Of a stretch of DNA of 53,071 nt, positions 40,550 through 49,006 are shown piece after piece (the stretch's first letter is position 1; each line of letters begins with the position of its first letter). A model generated the notes under the pieces. That model ran no database searches, was not told the origin of the DNA, and was given only the letters and a program-made list of their open reading frames with translations. A program made the position numbers and the translations under genes. The stretch covers positions 69,588-122,658 of the forward strand of contig JAMCQZ010000008.1 of the NCBI GenBank assembly GCA_023380305.1, read 5' to 3'. Origin of the DNA: Patescibacteria group bacterium (lineage in GTDB: Bacteria > Patescibacteriota > Minisyncoccia > UBA6257 > Colwellbacteraceae).

Positions 40550-43112
40550 TTTTTATTTCTCCTCTTATCAACCGATCGGCCAGCTGGTCGAGAATGGTCT
40601 TCTGAATGAAACGCTTAAGCGGACGCGCACCGAACTCGGGGTCGTAGCCCTTTTCAGCGATGTATTTCCTAGTGTCGGCGTCGATGACCGCCTTGATCCC
40701 CTTTTCCGCAAGCTGACGTCTCAAATTCTCTATCTGGATATCGACGATTTTCATAATATCCGGCTTGGTGAGCGAATGAAAAACAATGATGTCGTCCAAG
40801 CGGTTCAAAAACTCCGGCCGGAAACGATCGCGAAGCGCCTCCATCATCCTCGACCGGTAGTCGTCTTCTTTCCCCTTGAACTCATCAGCCGACATCTGGA
40901 AACCAACGCGTGAAATCTCGCGATTCAGCTCGGAACCGACGTTCGAGGTTAGAATAATGATGGCGTTTTTAAAATTCACCGTTTTCCCCTTGCCGTCGGT
41001 CAATCGGCCGTTATCCAAAACCTGCAAAAGCACGTTGAAGACCTCGGGGTGGGCTTTTTCGATCTCATCGAAAAGAATCAAACTATAGGGCTTGTGCCTC
41101 ACGGTCTCAGTAAGCTGGCCTCCCTCTTCGTGGCCGACATAACCCGGAGGCGATCCGATGAGCCGCGCCACCGAATGCTTTTCCATGTATTCGGACATAT
41201 CGATGCGGATAATGGCGTCGTCGCGATCAAACATAAATTCAGCCAAAGCCCTGGCGAGCTCGGTTTTACCGACGCCGGTCGGACCCATAAACATAAATGA
41301 CCCCAGGGGCCGGTTCGGATCGGCCAATCCGGCCCGGGCGCGGCGCAAAGCGTTCGAAACCGCCGAGATCGCCTCTTCCTGGCCTACCACGCGTTTGTTT
41401 CCTTCATCCTCGATCCTTACGAGCTTTTCCGCCTCGGATTCAAGCATGTTCGCCACCGGAATACCTGTCCAACGGGAAATAACCTTGGCCACATCCTCGG
41501 CGTCAACTTGCTCCTTGATAAAACGCTCTTTGCTGGCCTTGGTGCCGAAATGCTTCCTGTCATAGGCGCCGAATTCCTTTTCCGCCTGCGGCAATTCGCC
41601 ATAACGGATCTTCGCCACGGTCTCCAGATCGCCCTCGCGCTCGGCTTTTTCGGCGCTCCGGCGCAGATCCTCCAGTCTTTTTCTCAAATTATGGACGTTT
41701 TCGAAAACCAAACGTTCGGCCTGCCACTCTCCGGAGAGGCCGTCGTACTGCTTTTTCAAATCCTTCAAGGATTTATCGATGGCCTTCAATCTAGCCTCGC
41801 GTCCGGATTCCTTTTCCAGGGCCTTCCGTTCAATTTCAAGGCTCATAATCTGTTTCTTGAGGCTGTCGATCGATTGCGGAATAGACTCGCTTTCGAGCTT
41901 TCTCGCGGCCGAAGCCTCGTCGATCACGTCCACCGCCTTGTCCGGCAAGAACCTGTCGGAAATGTAGCGGGCGCTCAAATTGACGGCCGCCACTAACGCC
42001 TCGTCGGAAATCTTCAATCCATGATGGACTTCATATTTCTCCTTCAGCCCCCTCAAAATGGTAACGCTGTCCTCAAGCGACGGCTCCTCGACCATGATCG
42101 GCTGGAAACGACGCTCCAAGGCGGCGTCTTTTTCTATATGCAACTGATATTCGCGGGTGGTGGTCGCGCCGATGGCATGGAGCTCGCCCCGAGCGAGACT
42201 CGGCTTCAGCAAATTGGACGCATCCATAGCCCCCTCGGCCGAACCAGCGCCGATAATCATGTGGATTTCATCGATGAAAAGGATCATCTTGCCGCTCGAA
42301 TTTTTGATCTCTTTGACAAAAGCTTTCAGGCGGTCCTCAAACTCGCCGCGGAATTTGGTCCCGGCGATAAGCGATCCGAGGTCGAGAGAAATAATTTCTT
42401 TGCCCTTCAAGGTCTCCGGCACGTCGCCGGCGACGATTTTTTGCGCCAGCCCTTCAACGATGGCTGTTTTGCCAACGCCCGGTTCGCCGATCAGGACCGG
42501 ATTATTCTTGGTGCGGCGGGATAAAACCTGGATGACCCGCCGGAGCTCCTCGTCGCGGCCAATCAAGGGGTCAAGCTTGCCTTCGCGGGCCTTGTCGGTC
42601 AGGTTCTCCGAATATTTTTCCAGAACCTGAAACTTTGATTCGGGGGTCTCGTCGGTTACTTTGGCGCTGCCCCGGAGCTCGGCCAAAGCCCGCATCAGAC
42701 CTTCGCGGGTAACGCCAAAGCGCTCCAAAAGCATTTTAGCCGGAGAAACAACCTCGAAAACGCCGAGAAGCAGGTGTTCGCAGGAAATAAATTCGTCCTT
42801 ATTCATCTGGCTGAAACGAGCAGCCACGTCGATCACTTTGATGACCTCTTGGGAAAGATACATCTGGGAAACGTTGCTTTCGGAAAAAATCTTGGGTAAC
42901 CGGCGCAGTTCGTCGTTGATATCCGCTTCCAAAGCCGACAAATCAACGCCCAGCTTCTCCAAAATAGGTTGGGCCAAGGAATCGGGATCGCCGATCAAGG
43001 CATAAAGGAGGTGGAGACTGCGGAATTCTCCGTGCTTCATCGAAGAAGCGAGGTCCTGAGCGGATTGAAGCGCCTCTTGGGCTTTTAGGGTAAAACGATT
43101 GAAAGAATTCAT
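40494..43112 (-). CDS. clpB: AAA+ disaggregase ClpB-like, with ClpC-type VGF loop
   Basis: 872 residues: Clp_N (1-145), NBD1 with [15 protein letters not shown] (about 200-215), a coiled M-domain of about 125 residues ([21 protein letters not shown]...[12 protein letters not shown]) that matches ClpB, NBD2 with [19 protein letters not shown], and the C-terminal domain ([18 protein letters not shown]). Unlike classic ClpB, NBD2 carries an insertion [15 protein letters not shown], like the ClpP-docking loop of ClpC, so it may deliver substrates to ClpP. RNA start about 8 nt before the ATG. Confidence 0.93.
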   Translation of the reverse strand: MNSFNRFTLKAQEALQSAQDLASSMKHGEFRSLHLLYALIGDPDSLAQPILEKLGVDLSALEADINDELRRLPKIFSESNVSQMYLSQEVIKVIDVAARFSQMNKDEFISCEHLLLGVFEVVSPAKMLLERFGVTREGLMRALAELRGSAKVTDETPESKFQVLEKYSENLTDKAREGKLDPLIGRDEELRRVIQVLSRRTKNNPVLIGEPGVGKTAIVEGLAQKIVAGDVPETLKGKEIISLDLGSLIAGTKFRGEFEDRLKAFVKEIKNSSGKMILFIDEIHMIIGAGSAEGAMDASNLLKPSLARGELHAIGATTTREYQLHIEKDAALERRFQPIMVEEPSLEDSVTILRGLKEKYEVHHGLKISDEALVAAVNLSARYISDRFLPDKAVDVIDEASAARKLESESIPQSIDSLKKQIMSLEIERKALEKESGREARLKAIDKSLKDLKKQYDGLSGEWQAERLVFENVHNLRKRLEDLRRSAEKAEREGDLETVAKIRYGELPQAEKEFGAYDRKHFGTKASKERFIKEQVDAEDVAKVISRWTGIPVANMLESEAEKLVRIEDEGNKRVVGQEEAISAVSNALRRARAGLADPNRPLGSFMFMGPTGVGKTELARALAEFMFDRDDAIIRIDMSEYMEKHSVARLIGSPPGYVGHEEGGQLTETVRHKPYSLILFDEIEKAHPEVFNVLLQVLDNGRLTDGKGKTVNFKNAIIILTSNVGSELNREISRVGFQMSADEFKGKEDDYRSRMMEALRDRFRPEFLNRLDDIIVFHSLTKPDIMKIVDIQIENLRRQLAEKGIKAVIDADTRKYIAEKGYDPEFGARPLKRFIQKTILDQLADRLIRGEIKNGGKVKIGLENSEIKIRG

Positions 43113-43126
43113 AAAGGCTTTTGTTA

Positions 43127-43135
43127 ATTATGACA
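43127..43135 (-). promoter_or_regulatory. Extended -10 of clpB
   Basis: On minus TGTCATAAT; RNA would start near 43120, giving a leader of about 8 nt. No heat-shock (CIRCE) element is seen. Confidence 0.5.
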
Positions 43136-43181
43136 CATTTTAGCAGACCTAAAATAGCAATAGCGACCGGAAAAAGTCAAA

Positions 43182-44387
43182 TCATTCCGGCTTCTCGACG
43201 AGAGTCGCCTCGATTGTTAAATCTCCTTCTCTCCGCCTGACCTTCAAAACCAGGACATCGCCTACCTTACGCGCCTCGACAACCGAAGAAAGGGTCCGCG
43301 TTTTCGACAGGTTCGCGCCGTCAATGGACAAAATAATATCTCCCTCTTTCAAGCCGGCCTTGTCAGCCGGAGAACCCTTGACAACGGCCGACTCTTTGTC
43401 GCCGGTGATCTTGGCGCCGGCATCTGTCATAACGTAACGGACACCGAGATAGGGCACAATTATCCGGCCGGTCTGCCGAAACGAGCTGATAACGTTCTTG
43501 GCCTTGTTGACCGGAATGGCAAAGCCAATACTCTGGGCATCGGACACAACGGCCGTGTTAATGCCAATGACCTCGCCTTTAAGGTTTAGAAGTGGACCGC
43601 CGGAATTGCCGGGATTGATGGCCGCGTCCGTCTGAATGACATTATCAATGGTTTCTATCTGGCCTTGGCCGTTTTCCGCGGTTACGTTCCTGGCCAGACC
43701 AGAGACAACGCCCACGGACACGGTATTCTCAAACTCAGCCAAAGCATTGCCAATAGTAATGGCTGTCTGGCCAAGCCTAATAGTGTCAGAGTCGCCAAGA
43801 GGCAACGCGGTCAAGCCGGTGGCCGCAATCCGCATTAAGGCCAAGTCCCTGGACGAGTCCCTGGCCACAATTGTGGCCACGTATTTGTCCCCGTTATTCA
43901 ACAAGACCGTGTACTCGGCTTTAGTGTCCGCGACCACATGGTTATTAGTGACAAGAAGGCCGTCCTCGGAAACAACGAAGCCGGTGCCGCCGCCGATGGT
44001 TCGCTTTTCGGTTTTGCCCGAAGAAGGACAGGGAATAGTAAAGGAAAAACCCCGGCCGAGGAAACGGCTGTCAAAACCAGAGAACGGGTCATAGGGGCAC
44101 TCCTCGAGCACGGGCAAATCCTTGGAAACGACAATGGAAACGACGGCTGGACTCGCTTTTTCCACTGTTTTGATAACCGCGTTCTCGTACTCGACGGTTG
44201 GGGCGTAAAGTTCCGGAGCCGGCGCAACCGGCTTGACGGCATTTTGAGGCAGAACAATAAAGGGTTTCAAATATTTGTCGTAAAAGTCGCTCCAAACGCT
44301 CGCTTTAGCCGGTTGGACCCCTGCCAATACTCCGGCAAGAGCCAAAACCGCGACCATCGAGGAAAAAACCGCCAATTTATTTTTCAT
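43182..44387 (-). CDS. HtrA/DegP-family serine protease with PDZ domain
   Basis: 401 residues. A membrane anchor or signal (KLAVFSSMVAVLALAGVLAG), then the trypsin-like domain with VTNNHVVAD (His), SSRDLALMRI (Asp) and INPGNSGGPLLNLKG (Ser), and one PDZ domain (about 305-395; PYLGVRYVMTDAG, GLKEGDIILSIDGANLSKTRTLSSVV). It degrades or refolds envelope proteins. Start set at 44387, since the frame upstream (from 44411) begins with TTG. Promoter at 44447-44475 with a 53-nt leader. Confidence 0.94.
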   Translation of the reverse strand: MKNKLAVFSSMVAVLALAGVLAGVQPAKASVWSDFYDKYLKPFIVLPQNAVKPVAPAPELYAPTVEYENAVIKTVEKASPAVVSIVVSKDLPVLEECPYDPFSGFDSRFLGRGFSFTIPCPSSGKTEKRTIGGGTGFVVSEDGLLVTNNHVVADTKAEYTVLLNNGDKYVATIVARDSSRDLALMRIAATGLTALPLGDSDTIRLGQTAITIGNALAEFENTVSVGVVSGLARNVTAENGQGQIETIDNVIQTDAAINPGNSGGPLLNLKGEVIGINTAVVSDAQSIGFAIPVNKAKNVISSFRQTGRIIVPYLGVRYVMTDAGAKITGDKESAVVKGSPADKAGLKEGDIILSIDGANLSKTRTLSSVVEARKVGDVLVLKVRRREGDLTIEATLVEKPE

Positions 44388-44436
44388 GGATTTTAAAAAA
44401 TAAGATTTCAAGACCTTTTTAAAAAATGGACTTCGT

Positions 44437-44465
44437 TTGCAAATCCATTTTATGACCCCTATAAT
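44437..44465 (+). promoter_or_regulatory. Promoter of the glycosyltransferase gene
   Basis: TTGCAA (44437-44442), 17 bases, TATAAT (44460-44465); start near 44472. It overlaps the htrA promoter on the other strand almost completely. A second box CATAAT (44512-44517) lies nearer the ATG. Confidence 0.65.
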
Positions 44466-44475
44466 GCGAGGTCAA
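44447..44475 (-). promoter_or_regulatory. Promoter of htrA
   Basis: TTGACC (reverse of 44470-44475), 17 bases, TAAAAT (reverse of 44447-44452); start near 44440. The face-to-face overlap with the plus promoter implies mutual exclusion. Confidence 0.65.
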
Positions 44476-44530
44476 TGCCAATCGACCATTTTCCTTTATC
44501 CGGCCGAGGCTACATAATATATAGGAAGGC

Positions 44531-45805
44531 ATGCTCGACACCATCGCCCAAATCACGGGTTACTTCGCGGAATTCTTCGCCCTTTTTATGGGTATCTTTT
44601 ACCTTCTCACTTTCATCGAAAATAAAGACCGGATTGAAGCTCCGGCCGAGACCGAGCCAAAAAATCCAAGCTACCCGAGTGTTACCGTGGTCATCCCCGC
44701 CTATAACGAGGAAAAAAATATCGCCGCGACCATCGCCTCGGCCGCCAACCTGGATTACCCGGCCGAAAAACTGAAGATCCTCGTCGTGGACGACGGATCG
44801 AAAGACAAAACCCTGGAAGCCGGTCGGGCGGAAGCGGCCAAACACCCAGAACGAAACATCAAGGTTGTCGCCAATCCCCACGGAGGCAAGGCGAGAACGA
44901 TGAACGCGGCCATCGCGATGATCAATTCCGAATTTATGGTTACCCTGGACGCGGATTCTTACGTAACGCCCGACGCTTTGAAAAGAATGATTCCCTATTT
45001 TTCGAAAAACGAACGGGTGGCCGCCGTCGTCGCCGCCATGAAAATCCGCGATCCCAAAACTTTTCTCCAAAAGATCCAGAGCGCCGAATATCTCCTTTGT
45101 TTCTACATCAAAAAGATGATGTCCCTGGCAAACGGACTGCTCGTAACGCCCGGGCCGTTCAGCGCCTACCGCATGTCGGTTTTCGAAAAAATCGGCGGCT
45201 TCGAAGAAGGCAACTTGACCGAGGACGGCGAAATCGCCTTGAGGCTCCAAAAACACCAGTATTCGATCGAGTACTGCCATAACGCCGAGGTCTTTACGAA
45301 CGCTCCGGCGACGCTCAAGGCCCTAAAGAACCAGCGCGTCAGATGGAACCGCGGCACGCTACGCAATTTTTTCAAATACCGCAAGCTCCTCGGCGACCCC
45401 AGATATGGGGATTTCGGGCTGTTTATTTTCCCTTCAGCGATCTTCTTCCTTATCATCGCCTTCGACCTGTTTTTGATTTCGGTCGCCCATTTCGCCATCG
45501 CCGCGGCCAAAAAGATCGAATACGGAACACTCTTCCATCTTCCAAGGCTCTCTCTCGAAGGAGGACTGCATATCAGCAACTTTTTCATCCAACCGACCGC
45601 CATGCAGCTCATCTCGATCGTCATCTTCAGCCTATCGCTCATCTCTTTTTATTTCATTTACAAATATTCTCCGAAGGATTTGAAGGGCATGACGCTCTTT
45701 TATATCCCCTACATCCTCATCTATTATCCGCTCTTTGTCATCGGATTCTGGATGATCACCCTCTTTTACGAATTGACTCATCAAAAACTCTATTGGTATA
45801 AGTAA
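44531..45805 (+). CDS. Membrane glycosyltransferase family 2
   Basis: 424 residues: an N-terminal helix (FAEFFALFMGIFYLLTFI), then the GT2 fold: VVIPAYNEEKNIAATIASAAN, VDDGSKDKTLEAG, VTLDADSYVT (DxD metal site), EDGEIALRLQK and QRVRWNRGTLRNF. Further C-terminal helices (about four) anchor it. It resembles processive synthases (hyaluronan/PNAG type) and dolichyl-phosphate mannose synthase-like enzymes; product unknown. It is followed by a thioredoxin-like gene 8 bases later. AGGAAGG lies before the ATG, one of few Shine-Dalgarno-like sequences. Confidence 0.9.
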   Translation: MLDTIAQITGYFAEFFALFMGIFYLLTFIENKDRIEAPAETEPKNPSYPSVTVVIPAYNEEKNIAATIASAANLDYPAEKLKILVVDDGSKDKTLEAGRAEAAKHPERNIKVVANPHGGKARTMNAAIAMINSEFMVTLDADSYVTPDALKRMIPYFSKNERVAAVVAAMKIRDPKTFLQKIQSAEYLLCFYIKKMMSLANGLLVTPGPFSAYRMSVFEKIGGFEEGNLTEDGEIALRLQKHQYSIEYCHNAEVFTNAPATLKALKNQRVRWNRGTLRNFFKYRKLLGDPRYGDFGLFIFPSAIFFLIIAFDLFLISVAHFAIAAAKKIEYGTLFHLPRLSLEGGLHISNFFIQPTAMQLISIVIFSLSLISFYFIYKYSPKDLKGMTLFYIPYILIYYPLFVIGFWMITLFYELTHQKLYWYK

Positions 45806-45813
45806 TAGACATC

Positions 45814-46521
45814 ATGGAACAAACTCGAAGACAGCTCAGTCTGTTTAAGTTCGCCGCGGCCTTCGCCATTTCGTTCACCATTTTTATCGCCGGATTCGCC
45901 TTGAGTAATCGCTTGAGCCAATCACGGCTTCAAGATCTCCAAAACGACATCAACTCCCTCCAATCGGAATACAGCTCGCTCGAAATGCTCACTCTGATGG
46001 ACAAGACCTCGAACGTGAGTTGTGAAATGTACGAAGAACAAATCGTCAATTTCGCGAACGAAACCGACACCTTCGGACAAAAATTAGAGTTGGTGGCCAG
46101 CCGGCTTCCGGAACAAAACGCCGAGGTCGTCAACATGAAGACCAATTACTGGCTCATGGAAATCCGCGATTTCTTCACGCTGAAACAGATCGCGACGAAA
46201 TGCAATAAAAAATACACGACCGTCCTCTATTTCTTCGACCGGACCTGCGAAGATTGCGGCTATGAAGGAGAAATGCTCCGCCAGGTGAAACAGGAATATC
46301 CGGAAATCATGATCTACTCTTTCGATGTCTCGAACAAAGACATCTCCCTCATCAAAATCCTTTCGCAAATCTACAACATCAAAAACACGCCGACGCTGAT
46401 CATCGGCGATAAAAAGATAGAAAAAGAAATTTCCCGCCAGGAGCTGAATTCCATTTTGGGAATCAAATCCAAGCCCCTGATGATTTCTCCGGAGACAAAA
46501 CCGACAGAAACGACAAATTAG
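45814..46521 (+). CDS. Membrane-anchored thioredoxin-like protein
   Basis: 235 residues: one N-terminal helix (KFAAAFAISFTIFIAGFAL), a coiled segment (about 35-60), then a thioredoxin-like domain (about 125-225) with the pair in VLYFFDRTCEDCGYEG (CxxC) and the cis-proline in IKNTPTLIIGDK. Outward-facing redox or disulfide function is likely, but reductase or chaperone cannot be told apart. Cotranscribed with the glycosyltransferase. It is convergent with the cysteine desulfurase gene, 3 bases away. Confidence 0.85.
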   Translation: MEQTRRQLSLFKFAAAFAISFTIFIAGFALSNRLSQSRLQDLQNDINSLQSEYSSLEMLTLMDKTSNVSCEMYEEQIVNFANETDTFGQKLELVASRLPEQNAEVVNMKTNYWLMEIRDFFTLKQIATKCNKKYTTVLYFFDRTCEDCGYEGEMLRQVKQEYPEIMIYSFDVSNKDISLIKILSQIYNIKNTPTLIIGDKKIEKEISRQELNSILGIKSKPLMISPETKPTETTN

Positions 46522-46524
46522 CAA

Positions 46525-47745
46525 TCAGCCGAGAATCTTTTTGATAGCCTTCAAGCCGACCGCGAGGTCGGCTTTTTCAAGCTCGCGGCTGAAACTGAAG
46601 CGCACACTCTCCAGGGCTTCTTTCTCCGAAAGACCCATGGCGAGAAGCACGTGCGACGGCAAGAGACTCCGACTCGAGCAAGCGGAACCGGCCGAAGCGG
46701 CGACGCCGAGCATATCGAGCCGGCCGATCATCTCTTCGGATTTCATTCCGGGAAACCTGACGTTTAAAATATGGGGGCTGCTTTTCCCGGGCGGGGTGTT
46801 CAAAGCTACTTTCCGGCCCAAAGCCTTGAGGCTTCGGCTAAAATAATCCTTGAGGATTGATACTTTTTTGAAAGATTCTTTTCTTTTCCGGCTGGCGATC
46901 TTAGCGGCAGCGGAAAAGCCGACGATGGCCGGAACGTTTTCCGTGCCCGACCGCAAACCGAATTCCTGGCCGCCTCCGGTAATAATCGGTTTCAAACCGA
47001 TTATCTTTCCCGCCTGGCGCTCCCTTCTGGAAACAATCCGGTTGAAATACAAAACCCCGACTCCTTTCGGGCCGAACATCTTGTGTCCGGACAAAGTAAC
47101 AAGATCGGCCTTCGTCGCTTCCGGAGAGCAATCAAAATATTGGAAGGCTTGGACCGCGTCCATATGGAAAAGCGGAAAAACCTCCCCTCCTCCGAAGCTC
47201 TCGCGATATTCCCTGACGATCCCGCCGATTTCTTTAACGTTTTCGATCGCTCCGGTTTCGTTATTCACGTAGTGGACCGAGACAACGGCCGTCCGCTCGT
47301 CCAACGACTGCTTGAGTTTTTGAACGTCGATCAATCCTTTTTTGTCCACCGGAAGATAGACCACCTCGACACCTTCGGCTTCCAAGTCTTCGGCCGTCTT
47401 CAAAACAGAATCGTGCTCGGTCGCCGAAACGATGATTTTAACCGGAAGATATTTCTCATTCCTTTTTAAATTATAAAAATCCCTGACGCTCCCACGCAAA
47501 GCCAAATTATTGGCTTCGGTGGCCGAACCGGTAAAAATAACATTGCGGAAATCCTCCAGGATGTCCCCGGCCAAAAGCTCGATGATTTTTCCGCGGCTTT
47601 CGTCGACCGCCCTCATCGCTTCCTGACCGAGATAATGGATGGCGCCGGGGTTCCCGAACCTATCGGAAAAATACGGCGTCATCGCTTTCAAAACCGCCTT
47701 GTCCAGAGGTGTGGTGGCGGCGGCGTCCAGATAAATGCGGTTCAT
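46525..47745 (-). CDS. Cysteine desulfurase (NifS/IscS family)
   Basis: 406 residues, fold type I PLP enzyme. IYLDAAATTPLDKAV opens the family, VSVHYVNNETGAIENV and the PLP lysine in LSGHKMFGPKGVGVLYF follow, and the reactive Cys is in ASAGSACSSRSLLPSHV. It moves sulfur from cysteine to Fe-S or thio-modification machinery; no IscU or thiolase neighbour is in the window. A NifS/IscS length and motif set rule out SufS. Function in tRNA thiolation is also possible. Confidence 0.94.
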   Translation of the reverse strand: MNRIYLDAAATTPLDKAVLKAMTPYFSDRFGNPGAIHYLGQEAMRAVDESRGKIIELLAGDILEDFRNVIFTGSATEANNLALRGSVRDFYNLKRNEKYLPVKIIVSATEHDSVLKTAEDLEAEGVEVVYLPVDKKGLIDVQKLKQSLDERTAVVSVHYVNNETGAIENVKEIGGIVREYRESFGGGEVFPLFHMDAVQAFQYFDCSPEATKADLVTLSGHKMFGPKGVGVLYFNRIVSRRERQAGKIIGLKPIITGGGQEFGLRSGTENVPAIVGFSAAAKIASRKRKESFKKVSILKDYFSRSLKALGRKVALNTPPGKSSPHILNVRFPGMKSEEMIGRLDMLGVAASAGSACSSRSLLPSHVLLAMGLSEKEALESVRFSFSRELEKADLAVGLKAIKKILG

Positions 47746-47867
47746 ATTATGAGCTTAAACCGAAACACGAAGAATGAAAAATAAAGATTGGCGATCTGCC
47801 TTCGCCAAGGCTACGGCGGATGCTCAATTTATCGAAGCTCGCTTTACTCGCTATAAATTGGCAAAAA

Positions 47868-48449
47868 CTAAAAAAGGGTGTTCGGGGCGGACGCCAGGTC
47901 GCGGAGGATGCCCGAAAAATCAAGACTGACTTTGGCGATTTCCCCGCTTTTCCGGTCGGGGATCAAAAGATGACCCTGCTCTCTCGCTAGCTCGTAGAGA
48001 TCCTTGGTGATTTTGACGTCGTTTAGACAATAATTTTCGAGCTCTTTGTGCTGGCCTTCATTCCAAAGCCTGATGGCCTCGAGGCTGTGATGGGTCTTGC
48101 CCGCTCCGATATTTGTCTGGGCGAGGATATCGAGTCCGATGCGACTGCCAAAGTTCGCCTCGATCTCCTCGAGAATATCCAAGCGTTTCAAGGCCTTGGT
48201 GGAAAAAGGGAAATAACGATCGAGCACCGGCAAATCAAAACGATTGATGCTAAAGCCGACGACCAATCCGGAGTCCTGAAGCAAGCGACCGAGTTCGGCC
48301 ATGTTCGGCTCCCAAAAACTTTTAAACTTAGCCTCGTTGTAGGAATAAACGCAGGCGACCGAAACTTCAAGGTCGCCAATGTGTTCTTCGCCTCCGACGT
48401 CGGCAAAGGTGTTTTTGGTTTCAATATCGATAACAACAACGTCTTTCAT
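47868..48449 (-). CDS. DEDD-type 3'-5' exonuclease (RNase H-like)
   Basis: 193 residues. VVVIDIETKNTF gives the first Asp-x-Glu of the DEDD family, FSINRFDLPVLDRYF the third acidic residue, and ENYCLNDVKITKDLYE the last Asp with the nearby His/Tyr pattern. The YprB/RNase_H_2 form, small and stand-alone, fits. Substrate (RNA or DNA) unknown. Promoter TTGAAA-17-TATTCT at 48462-48490 gives a leader of about 6 nt. Downstream of it, 47746-47867 holds only a palindrome CAATTTAT/ATAAATTG (about 47825-47860). Confidence 0.87.
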   Translation of the reverse strand: MKDVVVIDIETKNTFADVGGEEHIGDLEVSVACVYSYNEAKFKSFWEPNMAELGRLLQDSGLVVGFSINRFDLPVLDRYFPFSTKALKRLDILEEIEANFGSRIGLDILAQTNIGAGKTHHSLEAIRLWNEGQHKELENYCLNDVKITKDLYELAREQGHLLIPDRKSGEIAKVSLDFSGILRDLASAPNTLF

Positions 48450-48461
48450 AAAAGATAATGA

Positions 48462-48490
48462 AGAATAGCCGCTTTCCGAATTTTTTTCAA
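48462..48490 (-). promoter_or_regulatory. Promoter of the DEDD exonuclease gene
   Basis: On minus TTGAAA (reverse of 48485-48490), 17 bases, TATTCT (reverse of 48462-48467). RNA start near 48455, 6 nt before the ATG. Confidence 0.6.
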
Positions 48491-48569
48491 CCCGCGGCGG
48501 GGGCCGCTAATAATCGAAATCGGGCAAAAAAAATAAGCCTTTTAATGACGTGCTTAGGTCTTTTGCATG

Positions 48570-48875
48570 TTAGCTTTTCAACACAACTTCGTGGACATAC
48601 TGGCCGCAATCGTTCGAGTGCGGTACGTACGCGCCCGGCTTCAAGGGATATTCCCGAAGCTTGTCCTCCACCTCGTCGGTGAAGCGGCTATTATGGAGAA
48701 TCCACGGCCGCCCCACTTCGTCGTACACCGCGATCAGCCCGTTATTCCGATCGATCGTGTTGGGTTCCCCGCGCTTGACATAGATTTCTTTCGGCGTCAT
48801 CGCCGGATGTTCCGATGTTCCAAGAGCCGAGAAGAAACCGAGGTCGAGCAGAACGTGAGACAGCTTCGTTTTCAT
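48570..48875 (-). CDS. Small protein of unknown function, strongly expressed
   Basis: 101 residues beginning MKTKLSHVLLDLGFFSALG, with TPKEIYVKRGEPNTIDRNN, AVYDEVGRPWILHNSRF and a His/Tyr-rich end (HSNDCGQYVHEV). No family recognised. Its promoter is among the best in the window. The 5' leader contains an inverted repeat TCCAAG/CTTGGA and, near the ATG, AGAGGGGAG, a Shine-Dalgarno-like stretch that is unusual for this window. This could point to a transferred gene or a highly expressed one. Divergent from ftsK. Confidence 0.7.
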   Translation of the reverse strand: MKTKLSHVLLDLGFFSALGTSEHPAMTPKEIYVKRGEPNTIDRNNGLIAVYDEVGRPWILHNSRFTDEVEDKLREYPLKPGAYVPHSNDCGQYVHEVVLKS

Positions 48876-48932
48876 TATGCAAACTCCCCTCTAAAGGACC
48901 GCGGTCCAAGTCTTAAATTCTTGGACAAAATT

Positions 48933-48961
48933 AGTATAACACATTTAGTTTAATTTGTCAA
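48933..48961 (-). promoter_or_regulatory. Near-consensus promoter of the small unknown gene
   Basis: On minus TTGACA (reverse of 48956-48961), 17 bases, TATACT (reverse of 48933-48938). RNA start near 48926, leader of about 51 nt. Confidence 0.75.
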
Positions 48962-48990
48962 TAGTTATTCATTTTTCTTGATTTTTACTA

Positions 48991-48996
48991 TATAAT
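48991..48996 (+). promoter_or_regulatory. -10 box of ftsK
   Basis: TATAAT; RNA would start near 49003, four bases before the chosen ATG. A weaker ATG at 48995 lies inside the box and is excluded. No good -35. Confidence 0.5.
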
Positions 48997-49006
48997 GAGG
49001 CTGTTT

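Noticed and set aside
44388-44411. htrA start at 44411
   Set aside because: That codon is TTG; the ATG at 44387 gives a normal signal-anchor N-terminus.
44510-45280. Long reading frame antisense to the glycosyltransferase
   Set aside because: The plus frame has all GT2 motifs; the minus frame is a shadow.
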